Of a DNA stretch of 55,575 nt, positions 35,315-43,995 are shown in pieces. Both the position numbers and the translations under genes were made by a program. The first letter of the stretch is position 1; each line of letters opens with the position of its first letter. Under the pieces are notes generated by a model. The model did not search any database. It saw only the letters and a program-made list of their open reading frames with translations, and was not told the origin of the DNA. Source of the DNA: Streptomyces sp. Ncost-T10-10d (GTDB lineage Bacteria; Actinomycetota; Actinomycetes; Streptomycetales; Streptomycetaceae); contig NZ_FMDF01000134.1 of assembly GCF_900091955.1 (NCBI RefSeq), positions 1-55,575 on the forward strand, written 5' to 3'.

Positions 35315-38011
35315 ATGACCGGACGGTACGGCCGCCGACGCTCGGTTCCCAGAATGCGATCCGTCGCAGGTCAGTTCTTTCTTCTGCAGGTGGCGATCGT
35401 CGTGTTGCTCGTGGCCGCAGCGGTCGCCGCGCTCGTGCTGCAGTCCCGGGCCGACAGCGAAAGAGAAGCCCGCAGCCGTTCGGTCGCTGTCGCCGAGGCC
35501 TTTGCCAGTTCACCGGGCATCGAGGCGGCGCTGAGGAGCCCGAACCCGACCGCGGTGCTGCAGCCGTTGGCCGAGCGGGCCCGGAAACTCTCAGGCGTCG
35601 ACTTCGTCGTCGTGATGAACCGGGCCGGAATCCGCTACACCCACCCCCTGCCCGATCGGATCGGGAAGAAATTCGTCGGCAATCTGGAGCCGGCACTGAA
35701 CGGCGGCATCGTCGTCGAGAGAGTCACCGGAACCATCGGCCCTCTCGTACAGGCAGTGGTGCCCGTCATCGGACGTGACGGCACCGTCGTGGGTCTGGTG
35801 TCCGCCGGAATCACCATCGAGCGCGTGGGCGGCGTCGTCGAGCAGCAGTTTCCCCTTCTGTTCGGATCCGCCGCGGGGATCCTGCTCCTCACCACGGCCG
35901 GGACGGCGCTGGTGAGCAGACGGCTGCGCCGCCAGACCCACGGCCTCGGCCCCACCGAGATGACTCGGATGTACGAGCATCACGACGCCGTTCTGCACGC
36001 GGTGCGGGAGGGCGTACTCATCATCGACGGCGACGGTCGGCTGCTGCTTGCCAACGACGAGGCACGCAGACTGCTCGGCCTGCCGGCGGACGTGGAGGGG
36101 CGCCTGCCGACCGAGCTGGGGCTGGATCCGGTCACCACGGAGTTGCTGGCCTCGGGGAGGACCGTGACGGACGAGGTGGTTCCGGTCGGCGAACGCCTGC
36201 TCGCCGTCAACCAGCGGTCCACCGACCGGGACGGCGGCCCGCCCGGCAGCGTGACGACACTGCGCGACACCACCGAGCTCCGGGCACTCACCGGCCGGGC
36301 CGATGTGGCACGGCGGCGGCTGGATCTGCTGTATGAGGCCGGCGCAGAGATCGGCACCACCCTCGACGTGGTGCGTACGTGCGAGGAACTGGCGGAGTTC
36401 GCGAGGGCTCACTTCGCCGACTTCGCCACCGTCGATGTGGCGGAGGCCGTACTGCGCGGCGAGGAGCCGACGGCCGCGGGCATGGATGCCGAGTGGCGTC
36501 GGATCGCGTTCAGCGGCATCCGGGAGGACACGCCGCTCCACCCCGTCGACTCGTTGATCCGCTTTCTGCCGACCACGCCCCTGGGAACCGGCCTGCGCCG
36601 GGGGGAGGCGGTCCTCGATCCGGATCTGGCGGCCTTCTCGGGGTGGCAGCAGCAGGACCCCGCACGGGCCCGGCAGCTCGTCGAGGACGGATTCCACTCG
36701 GTGATCGCGATTCCGCTGCGCGCCCGCGGTGCCATTCTGGGCGTGACTCTTTTCTGGCGTACGGCGCAGTCCGAGCCGTTCGAGGACGAGGACCTGTCCG
36801 TCGCCGAGGAACTGGTCGCCCGGGCCGCGGTGAACATCGACAACGCCCGCCGCTACACACGTGAGCACAACCTGGCGGTGACCCTGCAGCGCAGCCTGCT
36901 GCCGCACGGTGTCCCGGAACAGAGCGCCATCGACGTCGCCTACCGGTACCTGCCCGCACAGGCCGGACTGGGCGGTGTCGGCGGGGACTGGTTCGACATC
37001 ATCCCGCTGCCCGGCGCCCGCGTCGCGCTCGTGGTGGGCGATGTCGTCGGCCACGGACTGCACGCCGCCGCGACCATGGGGCGCCTGCGCACGGCGATCC
37101 ACAACTTCTCCACCCTGGACCTGCCGCCCGACGAACTCCTGTGGCACCTCGACGAACTGGTCGCCCAGATCGACCAGGACGAGGCAGCCGACAGTGCCGA
37201 TGGGGGAGTCACCGGCGCCACCTGCCTCTATGCGATCTACGATCCGGTGTCCGGGCGCTGCACCATGGCGCGGGCCGGCCACCTCAAGCCGGTGATCGTC
37301 GACCCGGACGGCACCTCGGAATTTGCCGATGTGCCCGGCGGCCCACCGTTGGGGCTCGGTGGCCTGCCCTTCGAGACCCTCGAAACGCTGCTGCCCGAGA
37401 ACAGTCGCCTCGTGCTCTACACGAACGGACTCGTCGAGGACCGGCACCGGGACATCGACGAAGGGCTGGCAATCCTGCGCCGGACAGTCGCCGAGAACGC
37501 CGACCGGACACCGGAGGAGACCTGCGAGGCGGTCCTGCGCACCCTCGTGCCCGAGCGCGCCCGCGACGACATCGCGCTTCTTGTCGGCCGTACACGCAGG
37601 CTGGACGCCGCGGACGTGGTCCAGCTGCACGTACCCTCCGACCCTTCGTCGGTGTCCCTGGTACGGGCCGAGGTCTCCCGCAAGCTGGCCGAGTGGGATC
37701 TGGCGGAGCAGGCGTTCACCACGGAGCTGATCCTCAGCGAACTGGTCACGAACGCCATTCGCTACGCCACGGGTCCCATCGGCGTACGACTGCTGCGTGA
37801 CCGCTCCCTGATCTGTGAGGTCTCGGATCACAGCAGTACCTCGCCCCATCTGCGGCAGGCGGCCACCACGGACGAGGGGGGCCGCGGGCTGTTCCTCGTC
37901 GCTCAGTTCGCCGACCGATGGGGGACTCGCTACACGGACCACGGCAAGGTCATCTGGGCGGAACAGCCGCTTCCGGCCGCCCCGCCGCCGAGCAGCCCAT
38001 CGCCTCCGTGA
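35315..38011 (+). CDS. Membrane SpoIIE/PP2C phosphatase with sensor, PAS, GAF and ATPase domains
   Basis: 898 residues from ATG 35315. TM1 is at about 21-42, followed by an extracellular Cache-like sensor (about 43-175, with DFVVVMNRAGIRYTHP) and TM2 (about 176-200). Then come PAS (about 215-320, VREGVLIIDGDGRLLLAN), GAF (about 335-500), PP2C/SpoIIE phosphatase (about 530-745, GGDWFDIIPLPG, VVGDVVGHGLHAA, metal-binding Asp residues) and an anti-sigma-type HATPase (about 765-885, ILSELVTNAIRYA, GGRGLFLV). Such proteins sense an extracellular ligand and switch an anti-sigma/antagonist circuit by dephosphorylation, the HATPase acting as Ser kinase. No cognate sigma factor or antagonist gene is adjacent. 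The gene is followed by a convergent smaller phosphatase of the same class. Confidence 0.9.
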   Translation: MTGRYGRRRSVPRMRSVAGQFFLLQVAIVVLLVAAAVAALVLQSRADSEREARSRSVAVAEAFASSPGIEAALRSPNPTAVLQPLAERARKLSGVDFVVVMNRAGIRYTHPLPDRIGKKFVGNLEPALNGGIVVERVTGTIGPLVQAVVPVIGRDGTVVGLVSAGITIERVGGVVEQQFPLLFGSAAGILLLTTAGTALVSRRLRRQTHGLGPTEMTRMYEHHDAVLHAVREGVLIIDGDGRLLLANDEARRLLGLPADVEGRLPTELGLDPVTTELLASGRTVTDEVVPVGERLLAVNQRSTDRDGGPPGSVTTLRDTTELRALTGRADVARRRLDLLYEAGAEIGTTLDVVRTCEELAEFARAHFADFATVDVAEAVLRGEEPTAAGMDAEWRRIAFSGIREDTPLHPVDSLIRFLPTTPLGTGLRRGEAVLDPDLAAFSGWQQQDPARARQLVEDGFHSVIAIPLRARGAILGVTLFWRTAQSEPFEDEDLSVAEELVARAAVNIDNARRYTREHNLAVTLQRSLLPHGVPEQSAIDVAYRYLPAQAGLGGVGGDWFDIIPLPGARVALVVGDVVGHGLHAAATMGRLRTAIHNFSTLDLPPDELLWHLDELVAQIDQDEAADSADGGVTGATCLYAIYDPVSGRCTMARAGHLKPVIVDPDGTSEFADVPGGPPLGLGGLPFETLETLLPENSRLVLYTNGLVEDRHRDIDEGLAILRRTVAENADRTPEETCEAVLRTLVPERARDDIALLVGRTRRLDAADVVQLHVPSDPSSVSLVRAEVSRKLAEWDLAEQAFTTELILSELVTNAIRYATGPIGVRLLRDRSLICEVSDHSSTSPHLRQAATTDEGGRGLFLVAQFADRWGTRYTDHGKVIWAEQPLPAAPPPSSPSPP

Positions 38012-38099
38012 CGCGGCCCCGGCGGCCCTTCGAACCCGTCACCTGCAGACCTCCGGCCGGCGTGCCGAGGCAGGAGCCGAGGTCCGGGCCCCGGGATGC

Positions 38100-39233
38100 C
38101 TACGTCAGGGTGAGAGCGATCACGGCCCGGTCGTCCTTCCCTCCGGTCGACCACTCGTCCGTGTCGGCCCTGATGAAGGAGACAAGAGCCTCGGGATCCA
38201 GGGCTCTGTGGCCGTCACCGAAATGAGCCGTCAGCCGGTCCAGCACCGGATAGAACTCGCCGCCCGCGTTCCGCGCCTCACTGACCCCGTCCGTGTACAG
38301 AAGGATCACTTCCCCTGTCTGCAGCGGGTGAGTGGTGACCTCGACGCTTCCGAGGCCCAACTCGCCCAGCCCCAGAGGCAGGCCAGGGGCGGTACGAAGC
38401 CGCTGCGTGCCGTGCGGAGTGAGCAGAAGCGGTGACGGATGCCCGCGATCGACGATCCTCACCGAGTCTCCGCCGGGCGGGAACTCCAGAATGAGAGCCG
38501 TGACGAACAGTTCGTCATCACCTGCCGGGGCTCCGGCATTGCGGGCGATGCTGAGCTCAAGGCGTTCAGCGAGACGGCTCAAGTCCGTCCACTCGTGGGC
38601 GGAGACCCGGAAGCTCCCCAGGACGGCGGCGACCGTCTGAACCGCATTCAGCCCCTTCCCGCGTACGTCTCCGAGGACGACGCGCACGCCGAACGGGGTC
38701 TCGCACAGCTCGTAGAGGTCACCGCCGACGAGCGTGCCGCGCTCACCCGCCTCGTAGAAGCCCGCCGCCCGAACCGGACCGAGTCGTTCCGGAAATGGGC
38801 GCAGCAGAGTCATCTGCATGGCCTCGGCGACCGAGCGGGCGTGGACCAGGCTGGCCTCGGCCCGGACCCGCTGCCGGGACAGTGCGACGCTGGCGATGCC
38901 GATCAGTGCGGTGGCGATGTACATGGCCACATGGTGTGGTTCCGCGAAGTGCCCCGGGCGCAGCGAGGCCATCCATATCTCCAGCCCCAGACATACGACG
39001 GTGATCCCGGCAGTGTGTCGCGGGCTCCGGGTGGCCGCCGCCAGGGGCGGGGCTCCGACGAGCAGGAAACTCAGCGGTTCGTGGCTGTGGAACAACGCCA
39101 GATCCACCACCAGGTCCACGGACAGCAGTAGGAGGGGGAGCCACCAGACCCACGTCCTGTAGCCGCCGGGCCGAGGGCGCCACCGCAGCAGGCGCTCGAT
39201 CCCTCCCGCGCCGCCTTCACCGACATGTGACAT
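38100..39233 (-). CDS. Membrane-anchored SpoIIE-type PP2C phosphatase
   Basis: 377 residues. The N-terminal 115 residues hold about four hydrophobic helices (WWLPLLLLSVDLVVDLALF, FLLVGAPPLAAA, AGITVVCLGLEIWM, MYIATALIGIASVAL). A short helical linker follows (SRQRVRAEASLVHARSVAEAMQMTLLRP) and then the PP2C domain with VGGDLYELCETPFGVRVVLGDVRGKGL and LLYTDGVSEARN. It has neither sensor nor HATPase domain. The family dephosphorylates Ser/Thr on anti-sigma antagonists; the target is not encoded here. It converges with the larger SpoIIE phosphatase gene, leaving 88 bp between the stops. Confidence 0.9.
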   Translation of the reverse strand: MSHVGEGGAGGIERLLRWRPRPGGYRTWVWWLPLLLLSVDLVVDLALFHSHEPLSFLLVGAPPLAAATRSPRHTAGITVVCLGLEIWMASLRPGHFAEPHHVAMYIATALIGIASVALSRQRVRAEASLVHARSVAEAMQMTLLRPFPERLGPVRAAGFYEAGERGTLVGGDLYELCETPFGVRVVLGDVRGKGLNAVQTVAAVLGSFRVSAHEWTDLSRLAERLELSIARNAGAPAGDDELFVTALILEFPPGGDSVRIVDRGHPSPLLLTPHGTQRLRTAPGLPLGLGELGLGSVEVTTHPLQTGEVILLYTDGVSEARNAGGEFYPVLDRLTAHFGDGHRALDPEALVSFIRADTDEWSTGGKDDRAVIALTLT

Positions 39234-39417
39234 AGGGGAACCCTATGCACATCTGGTGCCCTTCCTCCATTGCTGTGCAGACCCGCTGGTCGACTTCCGC
39301 GGCGTCACCCGCCTCCGTAGCCGCGGGTCGTGGAGGCCGCGCCGACGGCGTCGTACGGCCCACCTCGCGACCCGGTCGTTCTGCCCGACCGGCGGTGCCA
39401 CGGGCATGGGGCAGGGA

Positions 39418-40029
39418 TCACGGCGCGGGTGCGCCGGCGCAGCGCAGCGACATCGCCATCAGTTCGGCGACCAGATGATCGGCCGCGTCGCCCGTGGGAG
39501 CGGACAACGGGTCCACCAACACCTCTCCGATCGCGCCGGTCAGCGCGGCGGCCGTGACCTCCGGGTCCTGCTGGGGGAACAATCCGGCAGCGACGCCCTC
39601 GCGAACCACATCGGTGAACACTGCGCGATAGCGGCGACGGAATTCCGAACGGGCCTCACCCAGCGCAGGCTCGGCCGGGGCCGCGAGCAGAGCGTAGGCG
39701 AGCCCGGGGTGTTGCAGGGCGCGGCGGGCGAAGACACGGACTCCGCACGCGAGTCGTTCCGCCGCGTCGCCGCTGCCGTCCCGGAGCACTTCTCCGAGCA
39801 CCTCGACCTCGCGTGCGGAGGCGCGCCGGAAGACCTCCACGGCCAGGGCGCCCTTCGAGGGGAAATGCTGGTAGACGGACCCGACCGACATTCCGGCAGC
39901 GGCGGCGACTGCGGTGACGGAGGCATTCGCCCAGCCGACGTCGGCGACGACGGACGTGGCGCACCGGATGAGGCGGTCCTTCGCGGCGGCGAGCCGGTCC
40001 TGCACTGCGGGGGTTTTGCGGTAGGCCAT
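39418..40029 (-). CDS. TetR-family transcriptional regulator
   Basis: A 203-residue regulator. The N-terminal helix-turn-helix is clear: IRCATSVVADVGWANASVTAVAAAAGMSVGSVYQHFPSKGALAVEVF. The helical C-terminal ligand domain is typical in length. It starts at ATG 40029 without a visible ribosome site, so a leaderless transcript is possible. It faces away from the broken acyl-CoA ligase gene, a divergent arrangement usual for TetR repressors. A shared TCCGAACAA motif in the intergenic region (one copy 17 bp from the start codon) is a candidate operator. Its original target may have been the now-deleted ligase. Confidence 0.9.
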   Translation of the reverse strand: MAYRKTPAVQDRLAAAKDRLIRCATSVVADVGWANASVTAVAAAAGMSVGSVYQHFPSKGALAVEVFRRASAREVEVLGEVLRDGSGDAAERLACGVRVFARRALQHPGLAYALLAAPAEPALGEARSEFRRRYRAVFTDVVREGVAAGLFPQQDPEVTAAALTGAIGEVLVDPLSAPTGDAADHLVAELMAMSLRCAGAPAP

Positions 40030-40045
40030 GAAAAGAAGTGGACCA

Positions 40046-40144
40046 TTGTTCGGATCTTTCTGTCACCCTCCCTGCCGCCTCGTGGCTCTCCTTCGGGAAG
40101 TGGCTCTGTACGAAGGAGCATCCGATGATGCATGCTCCGAACAA
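40046..40144. promoter_or_regulatory. Inverted TCCGAACAA motif pair between tetR and the ligase remnant
   Basis: CCGAACAA appears on the minus strand at 40046-40053 and on the plus strand at 40137-40144, both within a longer TCCGAACAA(T/G)G. One copy lies near each divergent gene start. These are candidate TetR sites, by position only. Confidence 0.35.
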
Positions 40145-40206
40145 GGATTCATATCTTCGGTGCGGCAGCACCCCCTTCCACTTCCGCATGCGATCAGGAG
40201 CCCGGA

Positions 40207-40622
40207 ATGCACCTCAGTGCCATGCTGGACAGCGCGGTCCGCAAGGCCGGCGACAAGGAAGCCGTCGTCTACCGTGACCGGCGGTTGACCTATCGGGAGC
40301 TGGCCGCTGCCGTCCGGCGGACCGCTCGTGTGCTGAGGGATGCGGGGCTGCAACCCGGTGACCGGCTGGCAGTGATGACGTACAACACGCCATCGTCGCG
40401 GTCATCGGCCGGCCGCACCCGCAGTGGGGCGAGACCGTCGTCGCCGTGGTCGTACTGCGCGACGGCGCAGAACTGACCCTGGACGGCCTGCGCACCTGGA
40501 TGACACCACTGATGGCCCGCTACAAGATCCCACGTGAACTCGTCCTGCGCACAGCATTGCCGCGTACCCCCTCGGGCAAGGTGACCAAGCCGGTACTGCG
40601 GGCCGACCTGACACGCTCCTGA
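40207..40622 (+). pseudogene. Internally deleted AMP-binding acyl-CoA ligase
   Basis: The first part (ATG 40207, AGGAG upstream) encodes LSAMLDSAVRKAGDKEAVVYRD, LTYRELAAAVRRTARVLRDAG and GDRLAVM, the N-terminus of fatty-acyl-CoA ligases. At about 40392 it changes frame and jumps to AVIGRPHPQWGETVVAVVVLRDG, YKIPRELVLRTALPRTPSGKV and a natural C-terminus at the stop 40622. About 350-400 residues with the ATP and acyl binding motifs are missing. A single internal deletion explains the structure. The catalytic Lys of the C-terminal domain (PSGKV) remains but no function is possible. Confidence 0.8.
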
Positions 40623-40780
40623 GCATGTGCGCAGCGAGCAACGGTGCTGCCGGGCCCGGCTGACACGAGCACGGCGCGGGGTGCGGCGCGGGCCGGAGCA
40701 GCCGTCGGGGCCGCCGGTGGTTCGCGGGGCGGGACGCAGGTCGCGGCGTTACGCTTCCGGGGGGCCGCACACCCGACGAG

Positions 40781-40826
40781 TTGGCTGAACATTGCGTAGA
40801 CTAGTTAGGTGACTGAGGCATCTAGT
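40781..40826 (+). promoter_or_regulatory. Possible promoter/operator of the P450-ferredoxin pair
   Basis: CTAGT occurs twice in the same orientation, at 40801-40805 and 40822-40826, two helical turns apart. TTGGCT (40781-40786) could serve as -35. The site ends 45 bp before the P450 gene. It is recognised by eye only. Confidence 0.3.
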
Positions 40827-40871
40827 GGGGGAGACCGGTAGAACCCCTCCGTCCTCTTTGCGAGGCCCGCC

Positions 40872-42068
40872 ATGGCAGACACCGAGACCGTCTCCTTCCC
40901 GCAGGACCGCACCTGCCCGTACAACCCGCCGGCGGAATACCGGCCACAGGACGACGGGCAGAAGCCGCTGAATCCGGCCAGGCTCTTCGACGGCCGCCGG
41001 GTATGGCTGGTGACCGGGCATGCCGAGGCGCGTGCGCTGCTGGTCGACCGGCGGCTGTCGTCCGATCGCGAGAACCCCGCGTTCCCGGTGTTCACCGAGC
41101 GGGTGGCCCGGAGCACCAAACGGCGTATCGAACTGATCGGTGTCGACGACCCCGAGCACAACGCGCAGCGCCGCATGCTGATCCCGAGCTTCTCCGTGAA
41201 GCGCACCGCCGCATTGCGGCCGAGGATTCAGGAGACCGTGGACCGTCTGCTGGACGCCATGATCGAGCAGGGCCCGCCCACCGATCTGGTGAGCGCCTTC
41301 GCGCTGCCCGTTCCCTCAATGGTGATCTGCGCGCTTCTCGGCGTTCCGTACGCCGACCACGACTTCTTCGAGTCCCAGTCGCGCAGGTTGCTGCGCGGTC
41401 CCGGGGCCGCGGACATCGAGGCCGCGCGGGCGGCGCTCGACGAGTACTTCCGGACGCTGATCGAGCGCAAGCGGTCCGACCGGGGCGAGGGGTTGCTCGA
41501 CGAGCTCATCGCCCAGCAGCTCGACACCGGGGCCGTCAGCCGCGACGAACTGGTCCAGCTGGCCGAGATCCTGCTGGTAGCGGGCCACGAGACGACCGCG
41601 AACATGATCTCGCTGGGTACGTTCACTCTCCTTCAGCATCCGGACCAGCTGGACCGGTTGCGTACGTCCGAGGATCTGATGCCCGCCGCGGTCGAGGAGT
41701 TGCTGCGATTCCTGTCCATCGCGGACGGCATCTCACGGGTGGCGACGGAGGATATCGAGGTGGGCGGGGTGACCATCCGGGCAGGTGAGGGCGTCGTACT
41801 CTCCACTTCGGTGATCAACCGGGACGAAGCCGCGTACCCGTCGCCGGACGAACTCGACCTCGGCCGACAGTCGCGCCACCATGTCGCCTTCGGCTTCGGG
41901 GTCCACCAGTGCCTCGGCCAGAACCTTGCGCGGGCCGAGCTGGAGATCGCCCTGCGCACTCTCTTCGACCGGCTGCCGCAGCTGCGGCTGGCGGCACCCG
42001 TCGACGAGATCCCGTTCAAGCCCGGCGACACGATTCAGGGCATGCTCGAACTGCCCGTGGCGTGGTGA
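40872..42068 (+). CDS. Cytochrome P450, CYP105-like
   Basis: 398 residues with GAGG upstream of the ATG. It shows the sequence style of the actinobacterial CYP105 family: FPQDRTCPYNPPAEYRP at the N-terminus, LLVAGHETTANM in the I-helix, AVEELLRFLSIADGISRVA (intact ExxR) and FGFGVHQCLGQNLAR at the heme Cys. CYP105 enzymes oxidise secondary metabolites, vitamin D and xenobiotics with a ferredoxin. The gene is followed after 31 bp by its 3Fe-4S ferredoxin, a standard pair. It could serve the NRPS cluster next to it, the PTM locus, or neither; sequence alone does not decide. Confidence 0.93.
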   Translation: MADTETVSFPQDRTCPYNPPAEYRPQDDGQKPLNPARLFDGRRVWLVTGHAEARALLVDRRLSSDRENPAFPVFTERVARSTKRRIELIGVDDPEHNAQRRMLIPSFSVKRTAALRPRIQETVDRLLDAMIEQGPPTDLVSAFALPVPSMVICALLGVPYADHDFFESQSRRLLRGPGAADIEAARAALDEYFRTLIERKRSDRGEGLLDELIAQQLDTGAVSRDELVQLAEILLVAGHETTANMISLGTFTLLQHPDQLDRLRTSEDLMPAAVEELLRFLSIADGISRVATEDIEVGGVTIRAGEGVVLSTSVINRDEAAYPSPDELDLGRQSRHHVAFGFGVHQCLGQNLARAELEIALRTLFDRLPQLRLAAPVDEIPFKPGDTIQGMLELPVAW

Positions 42069-42099
42069 CCGGATTCCTTCTGGAAAGGATGTTGTGGTG

Positions 42100-42288
42100 A
42101 TGCGGATCAGTATCGACCGGGATGTGTGCATCGGCGCCGGCCAGTGCGCGTTGACCGCGCCGAAGGTCTTCACCCAGGACGACGACGGCTTCAGCGAACT
42201 GCTGCCGGGTCACGAGGAGGACGTGGACGACCCGATGGTCAAGGAAGCCGCCCGCGTCTGCCCGGTGCAGGCGATCACGGTGGAGTAG
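42100..42288 (+). CDS. 3Fe-4S ferredoxin
   Basis: 62 residues. The start is ATG 42100, though GTG at 42097 or 42094 is also in frame; GAAAGGA lies just upstream. It has the three-cysteine pattern of P450-associated ferredoxins: CIGAGQC (C-x5-C) and VCPVQAITVE near the end. The residue that would be the fourth ligand in 4Fe-4S types is Ala (QCALTAPKVF). It transfers electrons to the preceding P450, with which it forms an operon. The gene ends 21 bp from the convergent MFS gene. Confidence 0.92.
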   Translation: MRISIDRDVCIGAGQCALTAPKVFTQDDDGFSELLPGHEEDVDDPMVKEAARVCPVQAITVE

Positions 42289-42309
42289 GGGAGTGGCGGA
42301 GCGTTCCGG

Positions 42310-43614
42310 CTAGGGCTGCCTCTGCTGAAGTCCCCTCCGCGGCTCGCCCGCGGGTGCGGGGCCGTCCTGCTCGCGCGCGGGGGCCGCGCCCGGTGCGGGC
42401 GCGTCGTCGGCCGGGGCGTCCGCCACCGACGGGACCACCTGCGGAGCGGGAATCGAGCGGACCAGCAGACTGACCGCGCACGCCACCGTGGTCACTGTCA
42501 TCACCAGGTACATCACCCGGTAGTCCAGCACCCCGATCAGCGCCGCGCCCGCCGTGAGCGACAGAGTCTGCGCTCCGTCCTTCGCGGTGTTGACCGCGGC
42601 GTTGACTCGACCCTGCATCCGGGCCGGTGCGTACAGGTGCACCGCCGCGCCCAGCACCACGGCCACGAACGGCAGGCCCGCACCGATGAGTGTCGTCCCG
42701 ACGAGGAAGAGCGCGACATCGCGTGAGACGCACAGCAGCAGCCCCACCGTGACGAGTCCGTAGCCGACGCAACTGGTACCGACGTCACCCAGACGCCGTA
42801 TCACCGTCCCGGAGATCAGACCGCCGAGCGCGGAACCGGCACCCTGGATGGACGCCATGACCCCGACGAACGCCGCCGGGCGGCCCAGGCCGTGATCGAC
42901 GGCGGCGAAGGCCGCGGTCTCCAGCATGCCGATGCCGCCGAGGAAGACGACCATCGCCAGCGTCAACCTGAACAGCAGCGGTGTGCCGCGCAGATACCGC
43001 AGGCCGGCGGAGAGGGAGGTGCCGAAGGATTCCTCGACGGGGTCCGGTTCCGACTCGACCACCTTCACCGAACCGATCAGCAGCGCGGCCGCGCTCAGTG
43101 TGAGCGCCCCCAGCACAGCCAGCGCGACACCGCCGAAGGCCACGTACACCCCGGCGCCCGCCACCGGGGAGGCGATGCGCACGCCCTCCCTGGTGGCGAT
43201 GAGGAGCGACCTGGCCTGGACGGCGTCGGACGACGGAAGCAGGTCCTTCAGCAGCGCCTGACGGGCTGGTGTGGAGACCAGCACTCCGTAGGCGAGGGCG
43301 ACCACATAGATGATCCACAACTGGCCGGAGCCCCGGACGGCCAGCAGCGACAGCACGAGAACCGCCATGCCGCCGTACATCCTGACCAGCAGCGGTTTGC
43401 GATGCACCCGGTCCACGAGGTGCCCCAGCAAGGGCGCGGACAGGCCCGGCACGGTGAGTGCCAGCATGACCAGACCGGCGGCGGCGTTCGAGCCGGTGAG
43501 GTCCTTCGCCCAGATGGCGAGTGACAGAAACATGGCGCTGTCCCCGAAGCTGGAGACCGCCTCGCCGGCGAACATCCGGCGGAACTGCGCATTGCGGCGA
43601 AGAAGCGCCCACAC
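42310..43614 (-). CDS. MFS transporter, probable exporter
   Basis: 434 residues from GTG. It has about 12 hydrophobic helices and the MFS loop signature GHLVDRVHRKPLLVRMYGG between helices 2 and 3. The order is six helices, a charged loop (VVESEPDPVEES), six helices and a Pro/Ala-rich tail. Members of this group (EntS-like/DHA3) export peptides and siderophores. It lies on the same strand directly downstream of the NRPS-MbtH genes with an 88-bp gap. Export of the NRPS product is the likely role, by context. Confidence 0.87.
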   Translation of the reverse strand: MWALLRRNAQFRRMFAGEAVSSFGDSAMFLSLAIWAKDLTGSNAAAGLVMLALTVPGLSAPLLGHLVDRVHRKPLLVRMYGGMAVLVLSLLAVRGSGQLWIIYVVALAYGVLVSTPARQALLKDLLPSSDAVQARSLLIATREGVRIASPVAGAGVYVAFGGVALAVLGALTLSAAALLIGSVKVVESEPDPVEESFGTSLSAGLRYLRGTPLLFRLTLAMVVFLGGIGMLETAAFAAVDHGLGRPAAFVGVMASIQGAGSALGGLISGTVIRRLGDVGTSCVGYGLVTVGLLLCVSRDVALFLVGTTLIGAGLPFVAVVLGAAVHLYAPARMQGRVNAAVNTAKDGAQTLSLTAGAALIGVLDYRVMYLVMTVTTVACAVSLLVRSIPAPQVVPSVADAPADDAPAPGAAPAREQDGPAPAGEPRRGLQQRQP

Positions 43615-43702
43615 GGCTGACCTCCACTGCTGGCTGGGATACGACCGGGGAAGGCACCCGTACGACGACGGGTTCCCTCCCTGGCCCTCGGTCGGTGAGC
43701 TG

Positions 43703-43909
43703 TCAGTTCTCGCCCATGGCCACCCGCAGGCTCCTGGGGCGCATGTCCGTCCAGACCGCGTCGATGTGGGCCAGGCACTCCTCGCGCCCGCCGCTGAAGT
43801 CCGTGCGGTGCCAGCCGGCCGGGAGCGGCCGCCCTTCGGCCCAGAGGCTGTACTGCTCCTCGTCGTTGTGGACCACGCTGTACCGGGTGCCGGTCGTCTG
43901 CTCGCTCAT
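43703..43909 (-). CDS. MbtH-like protein
   Basis: A 68-residue protein from ATG 43909. The family signature is complete: VVHNDEEQYSLWAEGRPLPAGW, then CLAHIDAVWTDMRPRSLR, with the three conserved Trp residues. MbtH proteins bind adenylation domains and are needed for their solubility or activity. It sits last in the NRPS gene series, 86 bp after the stand-alone A-domain gene, and would assist one or more of the A domains encoded upstream on this strand. Confidence 0.95.
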   Translation of the reverse strand: MSEQTTGTRYSVVHNDEEQYSLWAEGRPLPAGWHRTDFSGGREECLAHIDAVWTDMRPRSLRVAMGEN

Positions 43910-43995
43910 GAGTCCGCTGCCTTTCTGACTGACGGTTGAATCGACTGGAAGGATCTGTTCGGGCGCACGACCGGTGACGGTGTGCCGTGCCTTGC

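Noticed and set aside
35591..37942. Long minus-strand open frame (783 codons) opposite the large phosphatase gene
   Set aside because: A GC-rich shadow of the real gene: composition biased to Arg, Gly, His and Val, no domain, and the plus-strand frame shows clear PAS, GAF, PP2C and ATPase motifs.
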